Shown in pieces: positions 23,481 through 31,955 of a stretch of DNA of 64,000 nt; within the stretch, counting starts at the first letter, position 1, and each line of letters starts with the position of its first letter. Location: IMG/VR virus record IMGVR_UViG_3300027754_005796, positions 62,001-126,000 of that record; one strand, 5' to 3'. The notes beneath the pieces are model-generated. The model saw only the letters and a program-made list of their open reading frames with translations. It was not told the DNA's origin and searched no databases. Source of the stretch: a virus. The position numbers and the translations under genes were made by a program.

Positions 23481-24139
23481 CGGCTGTCCTGCTTCCATCA
23501 AGAAATGTCATTCTTGCCTATTGTTCACCGCCCACCGGCAATTTTGGACTAGAGGCGGATGTGGCAGATAGAGTGGCAACTTGGGATCATTGCCGTGAAC
23601 AATTTGCAGCCAAGTTCAACGATAAGACCAAGGGTTTTTTCTTTTCACACAAAGATTGCAAAACTCAGGAACTTGCTGATTTTATCATTAGGTTTGAACA
23701 AATTGCACAGAGCAGTCGGAAAAATTTCCGCTTCAAATATTCGCAGTTTTCCCCGACATCATCAGTTAATATCACATACATTCAGCCGAGTAAATTTTGG
23801 CTTGATTGTTATTTTAAAAGGTCTTTGTTCACAATCTTATGTAGATGTGCAATCAATTACGAAGCAACTACAAGAAAATTTGAAGATGTTTTGTTTGACT
23901 CCAGAGTCAAAGATTCGGCATATTTAGTCGAGACTAAACCTGCGGTTTTACGATTTATGTTTGGTTTTACCAAATATGTGGGAATAAGTCCGGTTTTGGG
24001 AGAAAGCACCGTGATTAAGCATGGTTGGGTTGAAGAATTTCAAAAGTTAGATATACAAGCAATTAGAAAAAGGTTGGTTTTGCCAGACAATATGAAAAAA
24101 TACTCAAATATAGTTGGTACTGACTCTCTTTGGAATTAG
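23477..24139 (+). CDS. Hypothetical protein
   Basis: A 220-residue protein with no recognised family, coupled to the preceding gene by an ATGA overlap. It has several cysteines (LCRCA, DHC). It ends in an amber codon, with the next gene in frame nine codons later, but that gene has its own strong ribosome-binding site. Confidence 0.5.
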   Translation: MTAVLLPSRNVILAYCSPPTGNFGLEADVADRVATWDHCREQFAAKFNDKTKGFFFSHKDCKTQELADFIIRFEQIAQSSRKNFRFKYSQFSPTSSVNITYIQPSKFWLDCYFKRSLFTILCRCAINYEATTRKFEDVLFDSRVKDSAYLVETKPAVLRFMFGFTKYVGISPVLGESTVIKHGWVEEFQKLDIQAIRKRLVLPDNMKKYSNIVGTDSLWN

Positions 24140-24166
24140 CTATCATACATAACGAAGGGAGGCATT

Positions 24167-24721
24167 ATGGAAGATAGCAACTTGGATGTGGTCAACATAC
24201 AAGTAAGAAAAAAAGACAAAGATCACGATGATTTTGCGCCAGTTTGGATCAAAATTTTTGGCGGTTCCATACTAAGCGTGTCTTTTCTTTGTGCGATTAC
24301 TGTCACAGGTTATATTGTAGCCAATTTAAATAGTCTGCAATCTCAGATCAACACTCTGAATTCCCAGATGGTTACTAAAAGCGAACACAACGAGCGACAA
24401 AAAATACTATGGGATGGTTATACAAATCAGACAAAACAGTCTTTGGATGTTTTTTCCTCAGCTAAAGAAAGAATTAATTTTTTGGAGCAAGGATTGAAAG
24501 ATAGGCAAGCCTCTATTGAAAAAATTGAGATAAAACTAACAGTTCAAGAAAAAGCATTAGAATCTGCCAACAAGGAATTGGCTGGGCAAAAAGAGCGGTC
24601 CAACAGCTTGGAATCGAACAATTTGCAATTGCGAGATGAAATTAAAAGTGTTCAAAAGGATTTACAAAATTTTCGTGAGAGAGTTGCCAGCATCGAGGCA
24701 AAACTTGGCGAAAAAAAGTAG
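24167..24721 (+). CDS. Membrane protein with long coiled coil
   Basis: After a ~28-residue charged N-terminus there is one membrane helix (about 34-52), then about 130 residues of heptad-like coiled coil (LNSLQSQINTLNSQ to the end). The topology suggests a cytoplasmic N-terminus and a periplasmic coiled coil. It might be part of a lysis or envelope complex; no family is assigned. GGGAGG precedes the ATG. Confidence 0.6.
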   Translation: MEDSNLDVVNIQVRKKDKDHDDFAPVWIKIFGGSILSVSFLCAITVTGYIVANLNSLQSQINTLNSQMVTKSEHNERQKILWDGYTNQTKQSLDVFSSAKERINFLEQGLKDRQASIEKIEIKLTVQEKALESANKELAGQKERSNSLESNNLQLRDEIKSVQKDLQNFRERVASIEAKLGEKK

Positions 24722-24732
24722 GATCATAACAA

Positions 24733-25530
24733 ATGTCTTGGTTTTTCACAGCCGATACCCATTTTAGTCACGGCAATATTATCAAATATTGCAAAAGACC
24801 TTTCCTTGATTTTGTCGATCAAGGAATTTGCGATCTCATCTCACTAGGAACAATTCCAGCCCGAGAATTTGTTGTTTCGGAACAAACTGTGGCTGAAATG
24901 GATTCTTGTATCATTGATAGCATCAATTCATTAGTTGATAAACATGATAATTTGGTTATTGTAGGAGATTTTTGTTTTGCTAAGGGCAGAAGCAAAGTTG
25001 AGAAAGCTAGGAGTTACAGAGAAAGAATTAATTGTCAAAATGTGTATTTGATATTGGGAAATCATGATAATCGTGATGTATTGAAGCCTCTATTTAATGC
25101 AATTTACGAAAACTATCTATTTCAGATTGATGGGCAACAAATATTTGCAAGTCATTATCCTGCAAGATCATGGAACAGGGCAGCTTATGGAAGCTGGATG
25201 GTTTACGGCCATGTACATAATTCATTGCATTCTGAGGACAATGGAGAATTGTCACGATACAAAAAAAAGATTTATGGAGAGGGATTTGCCAAAGTTCTTA
25301 GGGAAAAGCTTGATTTACAGGTAGATGATGCCTTGATTAATGCTCTTTTGGAGGTATGCGCCTCAACTAATGGCGTTGATTTAACAGTCGATGTGGGAGT
25401 TGATAATCATCGTGCTGGTACTACATTTGGCACCCCTTGGAGCATGGATGACCTCAGAAAATACATGTCTCAAAAGCGTGTACTATGGGGAATTAGAAAC
25501 AAAATTTTTCAAGAATTGAAAAGATGTTGA
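24733..25530 (+). CDS. Calcineurin-like metallophosphoesterase
   Basis: The metal-site motifs appear in order: TADTHFSHGN (DxH), IVGDFCF (GD), LILGNHDN (GNHD), FASHYP (H) and YGHVHN (GHxH). The family hydrolyses phosphomono- or diesters; the substrate here is unknown. Phage members are thought to act in nucleotide or DNA-end processing. At 265 residues, the last ~100 residues form an extra region after the core. Confidence 0.88.
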   Translation: MSWFFTADTHFSHGNIIKYCKRPFLDFVDQGICDLISLGTIPAREFVVSEQTVAEMDSCIIDSINSLVDKHDNLVIVGDFCFAKGRSKVEKARSYRERINCQNVYLILGNHDNRDVLKPLFNAIYENYLFQIDGQQIFASHYPARSWNRAAYGSWMVYGHVHNSLHSEDNGELSRYKKKIYGEGFAKVLREKLDLQVDDALINALLEVCASTNGVDLTVDVGVDNHRAGTTFGTPWSMDDLRKYMSQKRVLWGIRNKIFQELKRC

Positions 25531-25555
25531 CATGCGACAACATTCGTGCAATATT
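25527..25555 (+). promoter_or_regulatory. Candidate sigma-70 promoter
   Basis: TTGACA (25527-25532), 17 nt spacing, then AATATT (25550-25555; 4 of 6 to consensus). It overlaps the stop of the phosphoesterase and faces the secreted Gly-rich gene at 25637. Confidence 0.45.
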
Positions 25556-25636
25556 GTTTTCTCTGGCGCACACTTGGTTTCAAGTTGCAGGTATAAGGAT
25601 GCGTCACCTTAACCTGAAGTTTGTGAGATTCGACAG

Positions 25637-26029
25637 ATGAACAGGAAGTTTGTTGCTCTTGCTCTGGTTGTTGTCGTCGCTTCTTCTGCATCTGCTGGTC
25701 CTTTCGGGCTGCTTGGCAGACGGGGTGGAGGTACGACAGCCACAAGCAATCAAAACACTCAAGGAGGAACTGTTTACCAGCAATCTAGGTTTACAGTAGC
25801 CAACGCTTTTCTGGGATCGGCTCAGGGCGTGGCAAATCATCTCGCCTCTCTGGGCAGAATTGGGCACTTTGGTGGCAATTCTTACGCTTATGAAGGTGTA
25901 GGAATGGGAGTTTCCCCCGATCACGCTCTTCATAATTGCTGCAACAATGGTGGCGCAGTTGCAGACTATGGAGTGTGCCAAGGGGTCAATGGCATGTGGT
26001 ATGCGTGTAAACGCTATCACAGTAGATAG
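25637..26029 (+). CDS. Small secreted Gly/Cys-containing protein
   Basis: A clear signal peptide (about 1-20, ending ASA) is followed by a Gly/Thr/Gln-rich linker and a compact domain with GHFGGNSYAYEGVGMG, ALHNCCNNGG and a final WYACKRY. I recall this combination from small exported proteins in planctomycete genomes, of unknown function, so it may have been taken from the host. It is a single-gene unit, with its own candidate promoter and a strong terminator. Confidence 0.6.
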   Translation: MNRKFVALALVVVVASSASAGPFGLLGRRGGGTTATSNQNTQGGTVYQQSRFTVANAFLGSAQGVANHLASLGRIGHFGGNSYAYEGVGMGVSPDHALHNCCNNGGAVADYGVCQGVNGMWYACKRYHSR

Positions 26030-26055
26030 TTTCGCATTTTTAGCATTTTTGCTTA

Positions 26056-26089
26056 GGGAGACCGAATTCAATTCGGTCTCCCTTTTTTT
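26056..26089 (+). terminator. Rho-independent terminator
   Basis: GGGAGACCGAAT (26056-26067) pairs perfectly with ATTCGGTCTCCC (26071-26082) around a TCA loop and is followed by seven T. It ends the secreted-protein transcript. Confidence 0.95.
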
Positions 26090-26186
26090 GTAATCACACT
26101 ATTTTAAATACAAGCTTGTTTTTTTTAGTTCGACTCTCAATAACTCTCGTCTTATAATTTATTGCCCATAATAAAAGGAACATAAT

Positions 26187-26996
26187 ATGCAGTATCGATT
26201 TTTTGTTGGTCAGGATTTGGTGTTTCAGAACCAGAAGGTCGTGGTTCGTAGACTTGGCGCAACAACGAATGGTCAACCAAAATATTTTTGCGAGGTTGGC
26301 GAAGCATCCCTTACAATGTGGATTCCCGAGCCACAACTGGATGTTGGTCCTGCGGTTGGGCCAGCAGCGGTCTCGTATAACAGGCGTATGCCTCATCTTT
26401 GCATCGTTGATAATTTCTACAAGAATCCCGATGAGATTCGTGCATTCGCACTTGAGCAAGAGTATGAAAGCGATCTTCGCTTTTATAAAGGCAAAAGAAC
26501 TAAGGACAGGTTTTTGTGGGGTTTCTTGAAGGAGGAGTTTGAAAGGCTTTTAGGCCGATCAATTGTTGACTGGCTTGAACAGCCTGCAAATGGTTGTTTT
26601 CAAACTACAGGATATGATGATCCTCTTGTGTACCACAGCGATGTGCAAAGCTACGCTGCTGCCATTTATCTCAGCCCTCATGCTCCAGTAAGCGCAGGCA
26701 CTAGTTTCTGGCAGGACAAGAAATATCATGCTCGTCGTCCAACCAATCATCCTTTGGAGTTTGAGCGTTATCCCAACGATCAAGCACGCATGGATGCCCT
26801 GAACGAGATTTATACGGCTTACAACATTACTCATCCAGACAACTGGGAGCTTGTTGATAAGGTAGGCGCTGTTTACAATCGATTGGCCATCTGGGATGCC
26901 CAATTGATTCATTCTGCAAGCACATACGAAGGTCTTAGTAGTGAAGTAGCTGCTCAGGGCCGTCTTGTGCAGTTGTTCTTCTTTACGGTGCGTTGA
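26187..26996 (+). CDS. 2OG-Fe(II) oxygenase-like protein
   Basis: After an ~70-residue N-terminal domain comes a dioxygenase-like core: FYKNPDEIRAFAL, the HxD motif in YHSDVQSYAA, LSPHAPVSAGTSFW, a distal His in QLIHSAS and an Arg in GRLVQLFFF. This layout fits the DUF6445-like branch of 2-oxoglutarate oxygenases. The likely role is hydroxylation of a protein or surface molecule. It opens the methyltransferase/glycosyltransferase region. A TATAATTTATT box lies 24 nt upstream. Confidence 0.72.
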   Translation: MQYRFFVGQDLVFQNQKVVVRRLGATTNGQPKYFCEVGEASLTMWIPEPQLDVGPAVGPAAVSYNRRMPHLCIVDNFYKNPDEIRAFALEQEYESDLRFYKGKRTKDRFLWGFLKEEFERLLGRSIVDWLEQPANGCFQTTGYDDPLVYHSDVQSYAAAIYLSPHAPVSAGTSFWQDKKYHARRPTNHPLEFERYPNDQARMDALNEIYTAYNITHPDNWELVDKVGAVYNRLAIWDAQLIHSASTYEGLSSEVAAQGRLVQLFFFTVR

Positions 26997-27057
26997 AATT
27001 GAGGCGTTGTCGCTGCAAGAGACCTCTTGCAGCGACACTTTTATGTTAAGGTCTCCT

Positions 27058-27630
27058 ATGTATTCTTGGCAGTCTGCACTAGAGTTAGTTGCTAATTATT
27101 ACAAAATAAATCAAGATTTGCTTAGAACTGTTTCCATTCCTCTTCCTGTTTTGGAAGACCTCAAACCATATTTTTCTGGCAATGGTTTGCAAATAGGTGG
27201 TTTCGTTGGTTTGACGCACTTGTACATTGCCAACCATTTGAAAAGCATTGGTGGCACCATTTGCACGATTGATCCAAATCTTATGCACGAAGATGTTAGC
27301 AATTGTTTTAACATAATGTCTTTCTTGACTATGAAATATAAACTTCATACAAATTCTTTGTTGGTTTGTGGATATTCTGATCCACAAATAAAAATTTTGC
27401 ATCAAATGGGTGCAAGGTGTGATTTTGTTTTAGTAGATGGATACCATGATAGAACAAATGTTGAAAGAGATGTGGAACTAGCTGATCAAATTTTGAAAAA
27501 TGGTGGCCATTTAATTTTAGATGATATTGATTTTTGGAAAGAACCAAGAGATTATTACAACAATTTCTCATTAGATGGTTACGAGAAAATCCCTTGCAAT
27601 CCCCGAGTAGGACTGCTGAAAAAACTTTAG
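27058..27630 (+). CDS. Class I SAM-dependent methyltransferase
   Basis: A methyltransferase-24-like core is visible: QIGGFVGLTHLYIANHL (motif I region), ICTIDPN (acidic end of strand 2), CDFVLVDGYHD (motif IV) and GGHLILDDID. ATG 27058 is chosen for its position after AAGG. At 190 residues it is a minimal catalytic domain. The gene ends in TAG and the same frame stays open through a small membrane peptide. Confidence 0.72.
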   Translation: MYSWQSALELVANYYKINQDLLRTVSIPLPVLEDLKPYFSGNGLQIGGFVGLTHLYIANHLKSIGGTICTIDPNLMHEDVSNCFNIMSFLTMKYKLHTNSLLVCGYSDPQIKILHQMGARCDFVLVDGYHDRTNVERDVELADQILKNGGHLILDDIDFWKEPRDYYNNFSLDGYEKIPCNPRVGLLKKL

Positions 27631-27660
27631 GAGTGGAAGTTGACCAGATCGGAGGAGTGG

Positions 27661-27744
27661 ATGATAACTCTGATGCTGATTCTGGTAACCATCATAGGTC
27701 CACTAATTTACCTGTTTATTTGGAAAAAATACATAGACGATTGA
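27661..27744 (+). CDS. 27-residue single-helix membrane microprotein
   Basis: The peptide is a hydrophobic helix of about 20 residues (MITLMLILVTIIGPLIYLFI) with a charged WKKYIDD-type end. GGAGG at 27651-27655 is placed 5 nt before the ATG, which supports independent translation. The frame is also continuous with the upstream methyltransferase after its amber stop, so readthrough would give that enzyme a membrane anchor. Confidence 0.55.
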   Translation: MITLMLILVTIIGPLIYLFIWKKYIDD

Positions 27745-27774
27745 TTTCTGCATAAATTTTGCATTTTTAACACA

Positions 27775-28017
27775 TTAGACAAGTTCAAGCACTTTTGGCT
27801 CTTTTCCAATATATGTCTCATAGCAAGCTATGGCTTTCGAGCCCGTGAGTGTAAAAACATCTCCGTGACGCAGAGGATTTTTCCAGTAAGGAATTAAAAC
27901 CTCTGCGCTTTGCAAAGCAAGTATGATGTTTTCCATTGAGTTGGGCAGAGTTTGGCTGCTCAAAGCTATTGGATCGATGGTATTGACCCGAAATGTGTAT
28001 TTCGGGTGATTGTTCAT
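27775..28017 (-). CDS. Paralogue of the neighbouring protein's C-terminal domain
   Basis: The 80-residue protein matches the C-terminal ~85 residues of the upstream gene: PKYTFRVNTIDP against PKITFKVKTYDP, MENIILAL against LDNIIKAL, LRHGDVFTLTG against LKHDDTFVLYG, and a final VLELV/VVEIV. It appears to be a standalone copy produced by partial tandem duplication. It is probably part of the same particle structure. Confidence 0.6.
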   Translation of the reverse strand: MNNHPKYTFRVNTIDPIALSSQTLPNSMENIILALQSAEVLIPYWKNPLRHGDVFTLTGSKAIACYETYIGKEPKVLELV

Positions 28018-28030
28018 GTTTTGTATCAAC

Positions 28031-28885
28031 CTACACTTCCTCTTCTGGGACAATCTCAACTACACTCCATCCGCTGTTCAATTGTGGCAATTGATTTTTT
28101 AGGTCAAGTGCCGTTTTGCCATAAAGAACAAAAGTGTCATCGTGCTTCAAAGCATAATCAACATGAGGTAGCCATACTGTTTGTTCTTTTAGAGCTTTGA
28201 TAATATTGTCTAAATTGCCGTCTGGGGACAAAGTGCCTGCGAGCAATGATGGATCGTAGGTTTTGACCTTGAATGTGATTTTCGGCAAAGGATAATTAGT
28301 AGTTTCTGCTTCAATTTGCAAGTATGTAAAATATCCAGTATTTGAATCATCGGCATCGGCATCAAAACCAATGCGATAGGGACCGGCTGGAAGCCTTTCG
28401 TTGAGGGTGTAGGTTGCAAGCAGAGTGTTATTTGTACTTGTTCCTTCGTACACTTCTGTAATAACTCTTGAGTTTGCGGGTGTGTAAACCACTTTAAAAG
28501 TGAATGGAACACCGCCCTCTCCTAAGTTGATACCCCCTTCAGATGTTGTTAGACCATTAACTTCAACATCATCGCAATTCATGTTTACTGAAATTCTGCT
28601 ATTGCATGGTTCAAAGTCCCAACCCGGTTCTACTCCGGTGTTGAAAAAACACATGCCTTGATCCGTGCAAGAATCTTGAATTATCGTGTAAATTACCGTG
28701 ACTAGGCTTTCAGAAGGAATGTCATAATTCAGTCTGATTGGAAATGAAACACCACCACAGTTACCGGCAGTTCCAGAGAAGAACATGCCTGTGCCATCAA
28801 ATCCGTAGTCAACTCCTACTGTGTTTTTGTTGTCAGTTGCATAATAGCTCAGCCAGTCTGGCTTAGATGTAAGATTGCTTTGCAT
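28031..28885 (-). CDS. Lectin-like putative virion/adhesion protein
   Basis: The N-terminal ~190 residues are beta-rich with a jelly-roll style (VDYGFDGTGMFFSG, FTFKVVYTPANSRVITEVYEG, YRIGFDADADD), resembling ConA-like carbohydrate-binding domains. The C-terminal ~85 residues are duplicated in the next gene. A host-binding or decoration role is inferred. Its start is close to the divergent gene at 28937. Confidence 0.5.
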   Translation of the reverse strand: MQSNLTSKPDWLSYYATDNKNTVGVDYGFDGTGMFFSGTAGNCGGVSFPIRLNYDIPSESLVTVIYTIIQDSCTDQGMCFFNTGVEPGWDFEPCNSRISVNMNCDDVEVNGLTTSEGGINLGEGGVPFTFKVVYTPANSRVITEVYEGTSTNNTLLATYTLNERLPAGPYRIGFDADADDSNTGYFTYLQIEAETTNYPLPKITFKVKTYDPSLLAGTLSPDGNLDNIIKALKEQTVWLPHVDYALKHDDTFVLYGKTALDLKNQLPQLNSGWSVVEIVPEEEV

Positions 28886-28936
28886 TTTGTACCTCAGAGA
28901 ACTTATAATTTATTTATTCAACTATTTGAGGTTTTT

Positions 28937-29494
28937 ATGGGCTGTCTGGAAACTTTGAGTGTTATTTGCTTTGATGTAGGCGCACTTAAAAATCAATACG
29001 GTTGTTCCGTCTTCGTTGAAACGGGCTGTTATCTGGGCACTTCTTTGCGATTTGCTTTGACTTTAGGCTTTAAAAAGGTGTTGAGTTGCGACATAGTAAA
29101 AGCAAATATTGATCATTGTTTGACTAAATTTCAGGACCCTTCTCTTGAAATTTATCATCTTCTTTCTGTTGATTTTCTAGAAAAAATTCTACCACAACTG
29201 GCAGACGAGCATTCGATCATGTTTTGGCTTGATGCCCATTTGCCAGACAATCGTCTTGGTCAAAAATACGATTTGCCTTTGGAAGAGGAGTTCGCCATCA
29301 TCAACAAATATCGTCCAAATCAGCCAGATGTGGTTTGTGTGGATGATTTAAGAATCTACGAGGATGGGAATTACTCGGGCGGTAGCTGGGATCGTGGAGA
29401 TTACAATAATTTAAGCTTATCTTTCTTGGAAAAATACAACTACAGCATTCAGAAGTTCTATCACGAAGAGGGTTATATGGTGATTACACGCTGA
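28937..29494 (+). CDS. Methyltransferase-fold protein
   Basis: VFVETGCYLGTSLRFALTL (motif I-like), VLSCDI (strand 2 acidic end), SIMFWLDAHLPD and DVVCVDDLRIY (motif IV/VI positions) fit the Rossmann methyltransferase fold. ATG 28937 follows GAGG. The substrate is probably a sugar or protein of the surface pathway. A TATAATTTATT box lies just upstream. The end overlaps the convergent dehydratase by 11 nt. Confidence 0.6.
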   Translation: MGCLETLSVICFDVGALKNQYGCSVFVETGCYLGTSLRFALTLGFKKVLSCDIVKANIDHCLTKFQDPSLEIYHLLSVDFLEKILPQLADEHSIMFWLDAHLPDNRLGQKYDLPLEEEFAIINKYRPNQPDVVCVDDLRIYEDGNYSGGSWDRGDYNNLSLSFLEKYNYSIQKFYHEEGYMVITR

Positions 29495-30461
29495 TTTTGT
29501 CGTACCAGTATTTCAAAAGGTCTGCGAGAGTTTTGTCGATGGAGTAACTTGCAGACCATTCGGTGTCTCTGACCAACTCAGTCGAATCGCCGTGTTGGTA
29601 GTGGATGTCTATCGGTCGGTAAAATTGTGGATTAATTTCTTTTTTTACATCTTTTAGACCGCTAATTTCGATTAGCTTATCAGTAAAGAATCCCATCTTG
29701 TGGGGTTCATCTCCGCAAACATTGTAAACATGCGAAAGATTCGAGTTCGCCATAGCCAGATAGTAGGCGTTTACCGTGTCTCGAACATCTATGACCACAC
29801 GGACTGATTCAAGATTTCCGACTTGAAGGGTCTTGTCTTGTACGCCTCTCATCATTCTTGCAATTTGAAAAGCATCGGATGAAATGCTGAAGTTTTTTCC
29901 TCGGCGTGGTCCTGTGTGGCTAAAAGCTCTGGTGATGAAGCCTTTGATTTTTTTGTTGGCAATTCTTTCTTGCATGTACAGATCGGTTGCAGCTTTGGAT
30001 ACACCGTAGGGGTTTGCTGGCAAAATTGAGTCTTTAGTGGTGATTTTTCTGCCATCAAGTCCTATGTTCCCGTACACTTCGCTTGTAGAGCAAAACATCA
30101 ACTTGCAGTTTGGTTGATAATCGGAGATGGATTGGATCAAGTTTGCAGAACCTGTGACATTTTCTTCCATAGTGCCCACAGGATCGACAAAACTAGTGGG
30201 AGGGTGTGATTGTGCAGCAAGATGAAATACCCCGTCAAATTGATTTTTCAAGAAAATTTGATTGAGCATTCTTGCATTTTTTAAATCGGCATATACAAAT
30301 TTAATTGCTTGGAAAACTTCATCTTTAACCACATCACGAATGTCGTTTTCTCGACCGTTGCTGCAACGGACTAGTCCATAGATTTGATGGTGGTTTTCAT
30401 GCAGCAAGTTGGCAAGATGCGGGCCTGCAAAACCTGTGATGCCTGTGATAAGGAATTTCAT
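29484..30461 (-). CDS. NAD(P)-dependent sugar dehydratase/reductase, GDP-mannose 4,6-dehydratase-like
   Basis: An extended SDR fold: TGITGFAGPHL nucleotide-binding motif, GVFHLAAQSHP, FCSTSEVYG (catalytic Ser/Thr region) and the YGVSKAA (YxxxK) catalytic pair, then DVRDTVNAYYLAM. These features best match GDP-mannose 4,6-dehydratase or GDP-6-deoxymannose reductase. It would make a deoxysugar donor for the neighbouring glycosyltransferases. It is the last gene of a seven-gene minus-strand block. Confidence 0.85.
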   Translation of the reverse strand: MKFLITGITGFAGPHLANLLHENHHQIYGLVRCSNGRENDIRDVVKDEVFQAIKFVYADLKNARMLNQIFLKNQFDGVFHLAAQSHPPTSFVDPVGTMEENVTGSANLIQSISDYQPNCKLMFCSTSEVYGNIGLDGRKITTKDSILPANPYGVSKAATDLYMQERIANKKIKGFITRAFSHTGPRRGKNFSISSDAFQIARMMRGVQDKTLQVGNLESVRVVIDVRDTVNAYYLAMANSNLSHVYNVCGDEPHKMGFFTDKLIEISGLKDVKKEINPQFYRPIDIHYQHGDSTELVRDTEWSASYSIDKTLADLLKYWYDKISV

Positions 30462-31177
30462 TCTTTTGCGCCTATGAGTCTTTCAAATGATTCAATATAC
30501 AGGAGTTTTCCTTTTCTGTTTTTGTAGTAGTGCTTTTCAAATGAGTATTCGATTGGTTTGTTGTCCCAGTTTGTCATACTATCTTCCCATATGACAAAAT
30601 GAGATTTATTTAGCAGGTCTGCAATATTTGATACACCTGTGAAAGTCGAAACAAAAGGCATCTCGGATTTTGCGATGATGTAAGTGTTGGTCAGTAAGTC
30701 TAAATTGAAATCGATAAAATTAAAATTTTGTAAATGCCCGAAGATTTCCGATCTTCTTCTGTTGTCAGTCTCTTGGCTCCTTGACCACCTATCTCCAACA
30801 TAAAATCCGGGTTTCACTTCGATGTTTGAATTTGGGTATTTGAGCAGAAATTCATCATCAACATCAAAATCCAACCCGTAATTATCTTTCAAAAAGTTTT
30901 CGTATCGACAGGTTTCAATCGGGCGAATATCTGAGTTTTTATCCTCACGGGTCAACGAATTGAGTTTCAAGAATTCTGTTGTTTCAATTTCATCGTCAAA
31001 GTTGACTGAGTTGAAAATATTTTGATATAACAAAAATTCTTTGATTCCTTTGAATTTCCTCATGGAATTCAATATGCAAAGATCAAGTTTGCCAATTTTT
31101 TTACTCAAGCCCGACAGCACGGGAATTGAGTTGAGAAAGTCGCCAAGATTGCCAATAGGATTAATGTATAAGCGCAT
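30458..31177 (-). CDS. Putative glycosyltransferase, GT-B/heptosyltransferase-like
   Basis: MRLYINPIGNLGDFLNSIPVL resembles the N-terminal donor-domain loop (GxxGDxxxxxPxL) of ADP-heptose and related GT-B glycosyltransferases. A later segment (FVSTFTGVSNIADLLNKSHFVI) matches the region where these enzymes contact the nucleotide sugar. At 239 residues it is short for the fold. ATG 31177 has AAGGA upstream and overlaps the previous gene. Confidence 0.55.
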   Translation of the reverse strand: MRLYINPIGNLGDFLNSIPVLSGLSKKIGKLDLCILNSMRKFKGIKEFLLYQNIFNSVNFDDEIETTEFLKLNSLTREDKNSDIRPIETCRYENFLKDNYGLDFDVDDEFLLKYPNSNIEVKPGFYVGDRWSRSQETDNRRRSEIFGHLQNFNFIDFNLDLLTNTYIIAKSEMPFVSTFTGVSNIADLLNKSHFVIWEDSMTNWDNKPIEYSFEKHYYKNRKGKLLYIESFERLIGAKE

Positions 31178-31955
31178 TGAAATCCTTGAATGCAACAAAC
31201 CAGTTTTCTGTTGGATGAATCTCAAACAATTCGGGTTGTGTCAACCAAGATTTTAAAAGAAGTGATTGATCATCATCTATCAAGTTGTTGGACATGAGTT
31301 CGTTCATGTTGTGGAAGAAGAGACGATCTAATTCTTTCCACAGCCTTTTACCAGCAACGATGCATGGTCCTGTGACATAAACTAAATTATTTGCGATAAT
31401 AGACAGATGATCGGTTCCATCATAGTCTTGAACGGTGAATAGATGTATTTTTTCAGGATTGAAAGGATAGCTCCAAGTTTTGACACCGTTTAGAGTTCGC
31501 TCATCTCGACAGTAACCGAAATCAAGCCATGCGACCAAATCGTGGCTTGTCGTGCCGAATTCTATGGCTGTTTTTGCGAATCTTGATTTCAGGGCGTTGA
31601 CAAGCACATAGTCAGGGTTCCAATACTCTGGATTGTGTAATTGATTAGGGCTTATTTTGGAAATGAAAAAATCTGATTTTTGAATTTGTTCTATTTGGAC
31701 ACGCAAATCCATACAGATTTTTTCAAATTCTATACAAATAACATTCGTCTTGCGATCCCCTCTTAGTGCTCGAACTGCTGGCGCAAGTTCTTCTGAGGTG
31801 AAGACGGTCATGTCGTTTTCAAGACGAGCAAGAATTTCAAATCTTTGAAAATATGTGTCGGTTGTTCTGTGTAGATATTCTGGCAGAGATTTTTGGTCTT
31901 TCCAAGTTCCACGACCGATGTCAAAAAAAGCCGTTACTATGCTAATTCCGTTCAT
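31161..31955 (-). CDS. HtrL/YibB-type glycosyltransferase
   Basis: The start ISIVTAFFDIGRGTW and the following YFQRFEILARLENDMTVFTSEEL are characteristic of the HtrL/YibB family found in lipopolysaccharide and capsule loci. A central VAWLDFGYCRD fits the acidic metal-binding area. It probably transfers a sugar in virion or surface glycan assembly. It overlaps both neighbours by a few bases. Confidence 0.75.
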   Translation of the reverse strand: MNGISIVTAFFDIGRGTWKDQKSLPEYLHRTTDTYFQRFEILARLENDMTVFTSEELAPAVRALRGDRKTNVICIEFEKICMDLRVQIEQIQKSDFFISKISPNQLHNPEYWNPDYVLVNALKSRFAKTAIEFGTTSHDLVAWLDFGYCRDERTLNGVKTWSYPFNPEKIHLFTVQDYDGTDHLSIIANNLVYVTGPCIVAGKRLWKELDRLFFHNMNELMSNNLIDDDQSLLLKSWLTQPELFEIHPTENWFVAFKDFNALIH

